This document shows positions 43,186 to 49,689 of a DNA stretch of 64,000 bases, piece after piece (positions within the stretch are counted from its first letter, which is position 1; the number at the start of each line of letters is the position of its first letter). The DNA is from Limiplasma sp036645955 (lineage in GTDB: Bacteria; Bacillota; Clostridia; Christensenellales; Aristaeellaceae), in NCBI GenBank assembly GCA_036645955.1, contig JAVXND010000001.1, positions 97,811 through 161,810 of the forward strand, given 5' to 3'. The notes below the pieces were generated by a model, which was given only the letters and a program-made list of their open reading frames with translations, had not been told where the DNA came from and searched no databases. A program made the position numbers and the translations under genes.

Positions 43186-43568
43186 GGCACCAACTCCAAA
43201 ATCATTTCAAGCAAGCTTAGCAGCATAGGTGCCGTAAGCGAAAACACGCAGAGCTTCCCAAGCAGTGCAACCTTGAGCGCAAGCCCGCCCTCGCCCAAAT
43301 CCTCACAGGTTTGTGCCGCCAGTTCAGACGCATAGCTCATGCCCAGCACCTTGATGAGCGTAGACAGATAGCCCTCCCGCAAGCCGCCAAGCACCGCCAA
43401 ACGCGCAAAAACCTTCTGTACCTCTGCCGCGCTTTCAAGCGCGGAGCAAAGCAGCATCAGCCCCGCCGCAAGCGCGCAAAGCCCCGCCATCTGCGGCTGT
43501 TGTGTGCGCACCACCATGCACAGCACCGCCGCCGCCACTGCCAAACCAAGCCACTGCCAAAATGCCAT
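43182..43568 (-). CDS. spoIIIAD: stage III sporulation protein AD
   Basis: A 128-residue membrane protein with four predicted helices. The segment VLGMSYASELAAQTCEDLGEGGLALKVALLGKL is the SpoIIIAC/AD family signature. Its N-terminus lies 4 bases after the spoIIIAC stop. Confidence 0.92.
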   Translation of the reverse strand: MAFWQWLGLAVAAAVLCMVVRTQQPQMAGLCALAAGLMLLCSALESAAEVQKVFARLAVLGGLREGYLSTLIKVLGMSYASELAAQTCEDLGEGGLALKVALLGKLCVFSLTAPMLLSLLEMILELVP

Positions 43569-43572
43569 CTTC

Positions 43573-43773
43573 TTAATACAGGGAGAAAATGCTCTTGAGC
43601 CCAGTAAACAATTCCGAGATTAAATTCACCACCATAAACAGCGCAATCACCAGCCCTACGACTGTTACCAGCGTGCCTAGCTCCTCGCGGCCCGTGCGGT
43701 TCAAAAGCTGGCTGATGACTGCCACCACCACGCCTAGCCCCGCCAGTTTAAACAAAAGATCTATTTGAACCAT
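43573..43773 (-). CDS. spoIIIAC: stage III sporulation protein AC
   Basis: A 66-residue two-helix membrane protein. LLFKLAGLGVVVAVISQLLNRTGREELGTLVTVVGLVIAL is the family pattern. RBS AAGGAGGAG precedes the ATG. Length is as in Bacillus (about 68). Confidence 0.93.
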   Translation of the reverse strand: MVQIDLLFKLAGLGVVVAVISQLLNRTGREELGTLVTVVGLVIALFMVVNLISELFTGLKSIFSLY

Positions 43774-43801
43774 CTAAGGCTCCTCCTTGCTCTATTTCCC
43801 A

Positions 43802-44332
43802 TTACCAAAGCGCAATGCCCGCCATCAGCCCAAACAGCATGCCAAGCTGCATGCATAGCTTTCCGCCTGTTTCCGCCTTGTGCTGTGCCTGCTCCGCAAT
43901 GGGCTTCAGCCGCCGCAGGCAGGTTGCCACCGCCTGCTCGCGCATGGCCGCCGTACCGCTTCCAAGCTGAATAAACAGCGCCGACAGCGCGTCGCGCTCC
44001 TGCGGCTGCTCCCATGGAACCTTCACCTGGATGCACGCTTTTTGATACGCCTCTCCCACGCCCGACAGCGGATTCCTCCCAAGCGCCTCCGCTGTTTGGG
44101 CAAGCCGCTCCCGCACGCGCATCGCATCCGCATTTTGAGGTGCAAAGCCCATGCTTTCAACCAGCAAATCCCCCATTCCCAGCCGTTCCTGCGCAAGCAA
44201 TAGCCGCATGCCCGCCAGCACATCCGCCTCGCATTGCAAAAATCGAAGCCTTGCTTGCCGCATGTCGCGCAAAAAAATACCCATCGCGGTACCTGCCGCC
44301 ATACACAACAGCGCCCCTGCCGCACCTAGCAT
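43802..44332 (-). CDS. spoIIIAB: stage III sporulation protein AB
   Basis: A 176-residue membrane protein resembling a short GspF/PilC-like unit, with hydrophobic helices at both ends (1-18 and 155-176). LRFLQCEADVLAGMRLLLAQERLGMGDLL is typical. The start overlaps the end of spoIIIAA by 7 bases. Confidence 0.87.
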   Translation of the reverse strand: MLGAAGALLCMAAGTAMGIFLRDMRQARLRFLQCEADVLAGMRLLLAQERLGMGDLLVESMGFAPQNADAMRVRERLAQTAEALGRNPLSGVGEAYQKACIQVKVPWEQPQERDALSALFIQLGSGTAAMREQAVATCLRRLKPIAEQAQHKAETGGKLCMQLGMLFGLMAGIALW

Positions 44333-45243
44333 GTGGTACCGCTCCCAAACCCAATCAAGTGAAGCTGTTCATCGTACAAGGCCGCCAGCTTCCCCACCTC
44401 GTGCTCGCTTAAGAGCGCGTAGCACGAAAACACTTTGTTTTGCGCCAAATGGTATAAAGCCCCGCCCGATACGGCTGTTTCCAAATTTCGCCCATGAAGG
44501 GTAGCCAGCACGCTTACACCGCTTCTGGCCGCCTCCAGCACCGCCTGCGCATCGCTCATGTTGCCAAGCTCGTCCGTCACAAGCACATCGGGCGACATGC
44601 CCCTTAGCATCCAACGCAAGCCAGCTTCCTTGCCACAGCCGTCCAGCACATCCGTATTGGGTCCCACATCCAGCTGCGGCATGCCGCCGCACATGGCCGC
44701 AAGCTCACTGCGCTCGTCCACCACGCACATGTGAAAGCCCTTTTCTGACAGGCTTCTGCATGCATCGCGAAGCATGGTGGTTTTGCCCATGCCAGGCATG
44801 CCCATAATCAGCACGCTTTTGACCATACCCTCTGGGGTAACAATGCAAGGCAACAGCGCATCTGCCGCGCCCCGCCACTGTCCTGCTATGCGTACACAAA
44901 ACGAGCTGATTTCCCGAAGCGCGCGCACGCTTTGCCCCTGCGCAATCACGCGGCCGCAAAGCCCCATGCGGTGACCGCCGCGCAGGGTCACAAAGCCCTG
45001 CCGCTGTTCCTCCGCACGGGCGTAGAGCGCATGCTCGCAAAGCGCTTCCGCCATTTGCGTCACCTGCTGTTGGGTTGGGACGCACGCCACCGTCAATTCG
45101 CCCTGATCTGTTAACAAGCGCACCTTTCCGCCCGTGCGCACGCGCAGCTCCCGTACACTGCCCTGCGGTTGATGCAGCAGCACTTTTCCAACCGATTTTG
45201 GCATGCAGTTGACTAAAAAACCAATGGTGTCCTGCCAAGTCAT
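44326..45243 (-). CDS. spoIIIAA: stage III sporulation protein AA, ATPase
   Basis: A 305-residue secretion-type ATPase. Walker A is GMPGMGKTT at about residue 148; Walker B is DVLVTDELGN; RSELAAMCGG and GVSVLATLHG are conserved. It powers the SpoIIIA complex from the mother cell. ATG at 45243 has GGAGGGG 6 bases upstream; 9 further in-frame codons reach into the preceding gene region without support. First gene of the operon, normally under sigma-E control; I could not identify a sigma-E promoter with confidence. Confidence 0.93.
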   Translation of the reverse strand: MTWQDTIGFLVNCMPKSVGKVLLHQPQGSVRELRVRTGGKVRLLTDQGELTVACVPTQQQVTQMAEALCEHALYARAEEQRQGFVTLRGGHRMGLCGRVIAQGQSVRALREISSFCVRIAGQWRGAADALLPCIVTPEGMVKSVLIMGMPGMGKTTMLRDACRSLSEKGFHMCVVDERSELAAMCGGMPQLDVGPNTDVLDGCGKEAGLRWMLRGMSPDVLVTDELGNMSDAQAVLEAARSGVSVLATLHGRNLETAVSGGALYHLAQNKVFSCYALLSEHEVGKLAALYDEQLHLIGFGSGTTC

Positions 45244-45262
45244 GGTTGCCCCTCCGTATATC

Positions 45263-46009
45263 TCAATCAAATAAAATCAAGCCAATAGCTCGATAAAAAG
45301 CCGTGTCTACAAAATCCCCCGCAGGCAGGCGCAAAGCCTCTCGCGCCCTTTTGACCGCGCCTAGGGTGCCGCGGCCAAAGATGCCGTCCGCTTCGCCCTC
45401 ATAATAGCCCAGCACGCATAGCTTGCGCTGTACCGCCGCCACATGGCTGTTGCGGTCCCCCGCATACAATGTGCGCAGTGCCCCGTCAAGCGCCCCATAA
45501 TCCCCGCCCTCAATGAGCACCTTTGCGCCGTCTGCCACCCTGCCATACAGCTCCTCCGCATCCCTGATAAACATGCGGATGCACCCGTGCGATGCATTGC
45601 TTCCAATGCTCCCTGGTTTGTTGGTGCCATGGATGCCAAACTGCCCCCAAGGTACATTCAGCCCCAAAAAACGTGTGCCAAAGCCGCCCAAATCACCCGC
45701 AAAGCGGTTGGATATGCGAAACGTGCCAATGGGCGTTGGGGTATCACCCGTGCCTGTGGCTATGGCATAGCGCTTTTGTACCTCCGTGCCCAAGTACAGC
45801 GTCAAGGATTTTTGGCGGATATTAATCAATATCCACTCATTCATGGGCACATTGGCGCGCTTCGCTTTGATGGCGGCGGTTGTGCGGGAGGCTTCCTCTT
45901 GCGCGGCAGTTGAACGGTGAGGTATGGCAGCAGGGTTTGACAAGCAAGCCATGGTTAACAGCGCACAAAGCAGCAGCAGCGCCCATAGCCGCATTCTTCC
46001 CGCTCGCAT
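45263..46009 (-). CDS. L,D-transpeptidase (YkuD) with C-terminal peptidoglycan-binding domain
   Basis: About 248 residues with an N-terminal membrane or signal segment (LWALLLLCALLTMAC). The YkuD domain begins NEWILINIRQKSLTLYLG and has the catalytic signature HGTNKPGSIGSNASHGCIRM with nucleophile Cys. A peptidoglycan-binding repeat (SHVAAVQRKLCVLGYYEGEADGIFGRGTLGAVKRARE) ends the protein. It would form 3-3 cross-links or attach to peptidoglycan in the envelope. The start is uncertain: ATG at 46009, a TTG at 46045, and an ATG at about 45994 all lack an ideal ribosome-binding site. It lies 19 bases upstream of spoIIIAA on the same strand. Confidence 0.82.
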   Translation of the reverse strand: MRAGRMRLWALLLLCALLTMACLSNPAAIPHRSTAAQEEASRTTAAIKAKRANVPMNEWILINIRQKSLTLYLGTEVQKRYAIATGTGDTPTPIGTFRISNRFAGDLGGFGTRFLGLNVPWGQFGIHGTNKPGSIGSNASHGCIRMFIRDAEELYGRVADGAKVLIEGGDYGALDGALRTLYAGDRNSHVAAVQRKLCVLGYYEGEADGIFGRGTLGAVKRAREALRLPAGDFVDTAFYRAIGLILFD

Positions 46010-46119
46010 GTTGGCATCACGCACCCTTCCCGTCGTGGTCTTCAAACGTTATGCGCCGTGAGTGATGGATATGCGGCGGGTGTGGCTCGCCATAAAACCT
46101 CCTTTGTTTGCATTTTTTC

Positions 46120-46238
46120 TTGACATCAACGTGCTTTTGTGGTAACTTTACTCGGTAAGCCGCTCAAGCGGGGTTTTTAAGTGCGCATGTGCGCCACCCA
46201 TCACGTTTGGCGAGTATTGTTTCAGGAGGTGCTTTGCC
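46120..46238 (+). promoter_or_regulatory. promoter and structured leader of rplU
   Basis: TTGACA (46120-46125) and TAACTT (46143-46148) at 17-base spacing form a plausible promoter. The leader holds a small GC stem (46160-46163 with 46168-46171) closely followed by TTTTT at 46174-46178, which may act as an attenuator, and a second stem near 46181-46195. Autoregulatory leaders are known before rplU in Bacillota; a covariance-model match has not been tested. Confidence 0.5.
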
Positions 46239-46544
46239 ATGTACGCAGTGATCGTATCCGGTGGCAAGCAATATCGCGTATCCCAGGGGGATGTCATCTA
46301 TGTGGAAAAACTCGAACAGGATGTAGACAGCAAGCTAAACTTCGACGTGTTGATGCTAGGCTCTGACGAAGGCGTTGAAATCGGAACCCCTACCCTCGCA
46401 GGCGCGAAGGTGGAGGGCAAGGTTGTGGCGCAGGTCAAGGGCGAAAAAATCATCATTTACAAGTACAAAAGCAAGAAGAATTACCACCGCAAGGCTGGTC
46501 ACCGTCAACTTTACACCAAGGTGGAAATCACCGCCATCGGCTAA
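46239..46544 (+). CDS. rplU: 50S ribosomal protein L21
   Basis: A 101-residue ribosomal protein with the N-terminus YAVIVSGGKQYRVSQGD and C-terminal KSKKNYHRKAGHRQLYTKVEI, both canonical. RBS CAGGAGGTG precedes the ATG. The stop overlaps the prp start by one base. Confidence 0.97.
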   Translation: MYAVIVSGGKQYRVSQGDVIYVEKLEQDVDSKLNFDVLMLGSDEGVEIGTPTLAGAKVEGKVVAQVKGEKIIIYKYKSKKNYHRKAGHRQLYTKVEITAIG

Positions 46545-46888
46545 TGACAACCGTGTTTGTAGCGCGGGATCAGCATGGCGTATGTAAGCTTCAAGTAAGC
46601 GGACATTCAGGCTATGCTGCCAGCGGGCGCGATATTGTTTGCGCGGCGGCAAGCGTGCTCATAACCACCTGCGCAAACGCATTGGAAAGCGTCGCGGCCA
46701 TCTCCCCCCTTGTTTCGGTAAACGAAGCACGTGCGGAGTTTGCGGTAGCACTTCCCCGTAGCCTTCCCGCTCAAAATGAGCACGACGCTCGCGTCATTTT
46801 GAGCGCGACGTTGCAAGGTTTTTCTGATCTTGCGGTTCAATACCCTAAGTTTATTCAAATTAATGATGGGAGGACATCATCATGTTGA
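46544..46888 (+). CDS. prp: ribosomal-processing cysteine protease Prp
   Basis: A 114-residue cysteine protease that removes the N-terminal extension of L27. GHSGYAASGRDIVCAAAS contains the catalytic His21 and Cys33. It lies between rplU and rpmA as in Firmicutes. Its stop overlaps rpmA by 7 bases. The substrate extension is present in the neighbouring gene. Confidence 0.95.
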   Translation: MTTVFVARDQHGVCKLQVSGHSGYAASGRDIVCAAASVLITTCANALESVAAISPLVSVNEARAEFAVALPRSLPAQNEHDARVILSATLQGFSDLAVQYPKFIQINDGRTSSC

Positions 46889-47178
46889 AGCTAAATCTTC
46901 AATTTTTCGCCCACAAAAAAGGTATGGGCTCCACCCGTAACGGCCGTGACAGCGAAAGCAAGCGCCTAGGACCCAAGCGTGCCGACGGTCAATTCTCTCT
47001 GGCAGGTAACATTCTGGTTCGCCAGCGCGGCACCCACATCCACCCCGGCATTAACGTGGGCATCGGCAGTGACGACACCCTCTTTGCCAAGGTAGATGGC
47101 ATTGTGCGCTTTGAGCGCTTAGGCCGTGATAAAAAGCAAGTCAGCGTGTATCCCGTAGACGCTGCTGCCGCACAATAA
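46882..47178 (+). CDS. rpmA: 50S ribosomal protein L27, cleavable N-terminus
   Basis: A 98-residue precursor. It begins MLKLNLQFFAHKKG, with the Prp site between FF and AHKKG, so the mature protein starts at Ala10. The body GSTRNGRDSESKRLGPKRADGQ is canonical L27. Starts inside the end of prp. Confidence 0.97.
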   Translation: MLKLNLQFFAHKKGMGSTRNGRDSESKRLGPKRADGQFSLAGNILVRQRGTHIHPGINVGIGSDDTLFAKVDGIVRFERLGRDKKQVSVYPVDAAAAQ

Positions 47179-47189
47179 TTTTCAACGGT

Positions 47190-47238
47190 TGAAAAAGAAG
47201 TTGTCGCGTTTCCAAAGCGAGGCAATTTCTTTTTTTAT
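47190..47238 (+). terminator. terminator after rpmA
   Basis: An imperfect stem between about 47190-47200 and 47217-47229 is followed by TTTCTTTTTTTATTT. It ends the rplU-prp-rpmA transcript. Confidence 0.6.
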
Positions 47239-47241
47239 TTG

Positions 47242-47275
47242 ATACGAATCTTGCGCTAAAACGCAAGATTCGTAT
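47242..47275. repeat. perfect 14-bp inverted repeat
   Basis: 47242-47255 pairs with 47262-47275, loop 6 bases, no T-run after it. It sits right after the rpmA terminator tract; possibly a binding site or a small palindromic element. Confidence 0.6.
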
Positions 47276-47292
47276 GACATGAGTAGGGTGAA

Positions 47293-47388
47293 AAAAGCAC
47301 ATTTTCACCTTGTTGTGTACCACCCATTGTGCTAGTTTCCTTTTTATTGTACAATGGGTGGTACTAAATTCTACTAAAATGTGCTTTT
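47293..47388. repeat. nested inverted repeat before the DUF554-ahcY genes
   Basis: Outer arms 47293-47305 and 47376-47388 (13 bp, perfect) and inner arms 47317-47330 and 47351-47364 (14 bp, perfect) are separated by two 11-base gaps, an exactly symmetric layout with a 20-base loop. A promoter candidate, TTGTGC (47327-47332), 17 bases, TACAAT (47350-47355), is built into the inner arms. Confidence 0.7.
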
Positions 47389-47429
47389 GGCATCCGTATC
47401 ATGACATTGCATTGGAAGCTGATGGATCA

Positions 47430-48128
47430 ATGATTGGAACACTGATTAACTGCGCGGCCATTCTGGTAGGCTCCGCGCTAGGGCTGCTGCTTCGCAAGGG
47501 CATCAAGCAAAGCATGGCACAAACGGTCATGCAGGGCATTGGGCTGAGTGTGATTCTGATTGGCCTGATGGGTGCAATCAAAACGCAAAACACACTGCTG
47601 GTCATCCTGTCCATGGTGCTAGGCGGCGTGCTGGGTACCCTGCTTGATTTAGACGCTAAAATGAACAAGCTGGGTGCCTTTGCTCAGCGCAAGCTTTGCA
47701 AGGGCGCGGCGGAGGGCAGTACCTTTGCCAAAGGCTTTGTAACGGCTTCCCTCGTGTTTTGCGTAGGCGCTATGGCTGTGGTGGGTGCGCTTGACAGCGG
47801 CATTCGCGGCGACCATTCCACGCTCATTGCAAAAGCCGCGCTGGATGGCGTTGCGGCCATTGTATTTTCAAGCTCAATGGGGGCTGGCGTTATGCTTGCG
47901 GCCCTGCCCGTTTTTATCTACCAAGGCGGCATTGCGCTGTTGGGCACGGCTGTTGCGCCGCTTTTAAGCAACGCCGTCATAGCGGAAATGAGCGCGGTCG
48001 GCGGCTTGCTCATTGTGGGCATCGGAATCAACATGCTGTTGGATAAAGACATCAAGGTAGCCAATCTGCTGCCCGCCATCATCATCCCGTTTCTTTATTA
48101 CCCCCTCTACCAATGGATTGTGAGGTAA
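47430..48128 (+). CDS. DUF554 family membrane protein
   Basis: A 232-residue protein with about seven hydrophobic helices, of the DUF554 (YqgA/YdfK) family. MIGTLINCAAILVGSALGLLLRKG and VGAMAVVGALDSGIRGDHSTL are family motifs. Function is unknown. The ATG at 47430 begins the family homology; no strong ribosome-binding site is seen. ahcY starts 4 bases after its stop, so the two are cotranscribed. Confidence 0.8.
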   Translation: MIGTLINCAAILVGSALGLLLRKGIKQSMAQTVMQGIGLSVILIGLMGAIKTQNTLLVILSMVLGGVLGTLLDLDAKMNKLGAFAQRKLCKGAAEGSTFAKGFVTASLVFCVGAMAVVGALDSGIRGDHSTLIAKAALDGVAAIVFSSSMGAGVMLAALPVFIYQGGIALLGTAVAPLLSNAVIAEMSAVGGLLIVGIGINMLLDKDIKVANLLPAIIIPFLYYPLYQWIVR

Positions 48129-48132
48129 ATTT

Positions 48133-49368
48133 ATGCCATCTGTTGTAAAAAACGAACAGCTCGCGCCGCAGGGAGCGCAAAAAATTGAATGGGCGCGCCG
48201 CCATATGAAGGTTCTCGGCGGCATCGCAGAAGAATTTCGCCGTACCCTTCCCTTTCGCGGACTGAAAATCGCGCTTTCCATCCACCTTGAAGCCAAAACC
48301 GCCTATTTGGCGCAGGTGCTTCACCAAGGCGGTGCCGAAGTGTACGCCACAGGCAGCAACCCGCTTTCCACGCAGGACGATGTTTGCGCGGCGCTTAGCA
48401 AAAGCGGTGTGATGGTTTTTGCCACCCACGGCTGCACCTCGGAGGAATACCACGATTACCTTTGCCGCGCGCTCTCCGTAAAGCCCGACATCCTCATTGA
48501 CGATGGCGGGGACATGGTGCAGATTTTGCATGAAGATCGTCCTGAATGGGCCGTAAACCTTCGCGGCGGCTGTGAGGAAACCACCACGGGCGTACTGCGC
48601 CTGCGCAAGCGTGCCAAAACGGGCATGCTCCGTTTTCCCATGTTTAACATCAACGATGCGGACTGTAAGCATCTCTTTGACAACCGCTACGGCACAGGTC
48701 AAAGCGTTTGGGACGGCATTATGCGCACAACCAATTTAAGCGTTGCAGGCAAAACCGTTGTGGTAGCAGGCTATGGCTGGTGCGGCAAGGGCGTAAGCAT
48801 GCGTGCAAAGGGTTTGGGCGCAAAGGTAATTGTAACCGAGGTAAACAGCGTTCGCGCCATTGAAGCCGTTATGGATGGCTTTACGGTGCTACCCATGCTT
48901 GAAGCCGCAAAGCTAGGCGATTTGTTCATTACGGTTACAGGCTGTAATCAGGTGATTACCACCGAACACATGCTTAGCATGAAGAATGGCGCCATTCTTT
49001 GCAATGCGGGTCATTTTGATGTGGAGGTGGATGTGTCTGGTCTTCGCAAAATGGCAAAGAGCTGTGAAGAAACGCGTGCAAACATCGAGGGCTTTACCCT
49101 GCCCAACGATCAAACGCTCTACCTGCTCGCACAGGGGCGGCTGGTCAACTTGGCCGCAGGCGATGGTCATCCCGTGGAAATCATGGACATGAGCTTTGCA
49201 CTGCAAGCGCTGTGCGTACTCCGCCTCTCTCAAACAGGGCGTTCGCTCCCGCCTGACCTGTATGCAGTGCCTGCGGATATTGACCAAAACGTAGCACTTC
49301 GCAAGCTTGAAGCGCTGGATATTTCCATCGATACCCTCACATCTCAGCAAACCGCGTACCTGCTGTAA
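48133..49368 (+). CDS. ahcY: adenosylhomocysteinase
   Basis: A 411-residue enzyme that splits S-adenosylhomocysteine into adenosine and homocysteine using bound NAD. NPLSTQDDVCAAL, DDGGDMV, GGCEETTTGVLRL and the NAD-binding AGYGWCGKGVSMRAKGLGA are canonical, as is CNAGHFDVEVD. It lacks the C-terminal tail of the long eukaryotic-type forms, as many bacterial and archaeal members do. RBS GAGGTAA precedes the ATG. It links to methionine metabolism together with the downstream importer. Confidence 0.95.
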   Translation: MPSVVKNEQLAPQGAQKIEWARRHMKVLGGIAEEFRRTLPFRGLKIALSIHLEAKTAYLAQVLHQGGAEVYATGSNPLSTQDDVCAALSKSGVMVFATHGCTSEEYHDYLCRALSVKPDILIDDGGDMVQILHEDRPEWAVNLRGGCEETTTGVLRLRKRAKTGMLRFPMFNINDADCKHLFDNRYGTGQSVWDGIMRTTNLSVAGKTVVVAGYGWCGKGVSMRAKGLGAKVIVTEVNSVRAIEAVMDGFTVLPMLEAAKLGDLFITVTGCNQVITTEHMLSMKNGAILCNAGHFDVEVDVSGLRKMAKSCEETRANIEGFTLPNDQTLYLLAQGRLVNLAAGDGHPVEIMDMSFALQALCVLRLSQTGRSLPPDLYAVPADIDQNVALRKLEALDISIDTLTSQQTAYLL

Positions 49369-49445
49369 AGCTGCTTTTGAACCCACAGAAACTCCGTGCC
49401 ATTGTTTTTGCATTGTACTTGTTTGCATATTCCTTAGATTTGCTG

Positions 49446-49474
49446 TTGACAAGCCGTTTAATCTATGGTACCAT
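49446..49474 (+). promoter_or_regulatory. promoter of the leader-metNIQ operon
   Basis: TTGACA (49446-49451), a 17-base spacer and TACCAT (49469-49474). Transcription would begin near 49481, about 40 bases before the leader ORF. The bases 49369-49445 hold nothing that I can recognise. Confidence 0.65.
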
Positions 49475-49521
49475 TCCACCATTATCAAGGTGCACCGCAC
49501 CCTAAGCAAGGAGGAGTCGCT

Positions 49522-49602
49522 ATGACGAACCAATGTGCCATGCGAATGAACATGATGCGTACGTGCGATTTTTGCCCGTGCTTTTTGTGTTGCGTTGCTT
49601 GA
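49522..49602 (+). CDS. Met/Cys-rich leader peptide of the methionine importer operon
   Basis: A 26-codon ORF with a near-perfect ribosome-binding site, AAGGAGGAG at 49508-49516, 5-7 bases before ATG. Met occurs at positions 1, 7, 9, 11 and 12, and Cys at 5, 15, 18, 20, 23 and 24. The peptide begins MTNQCAMRMNMMR and ends CPCFLCCVA. Eleven of 26 residues are the two sulphur amino acids, far above chance. It is followed 17 bases after the stop by an intrinsic terminator, then metN. This is the layout of a ribosome-mediated attenuator, in which stalling for charged Met- or Cys-tRNA would decide read-through. No homologue is known to me. Confidence 0.8.
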   Translation: MTNQCAMRMNMMRTCDFCPCFLCCVA

Positions 49603-49619
49603 TAGTTTTTTTGCTGTTG

Positions 49620-49654
49620 AAGCCCGCTTCGCATATGCGCGAAGTGGGTTTTTT
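49620..49654 (+). terminator. attenuator terminator between the leader ORF and metN
   Basis: A stem of about 13 bp including G-T pairs (49620-49632 with 49639-49651), loop ATATGC, with six T at 49649-49654. It lies before metN, so it must be bypassed for importer expression. The segment 49556-49568 inside the leader ORF can pair with 49629-49641 at 12 of 13 positions (3 of them G-T) and would break this stem. Confidence 0.82.
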
Positions 49655-49689
49655 CATACCCATTATTATTCCTGAAAGGTGTGCGTATC

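Noticed and set aside
49481..49520. TTATCAAGGTG before the leader ORF, resembling the start of a SAM-I riboswitch
   Set aside because: The core conserved blocks of SAM-I are missing in the short space before the leader start, and no T-box sequence (AGGGTGG core) is present either.
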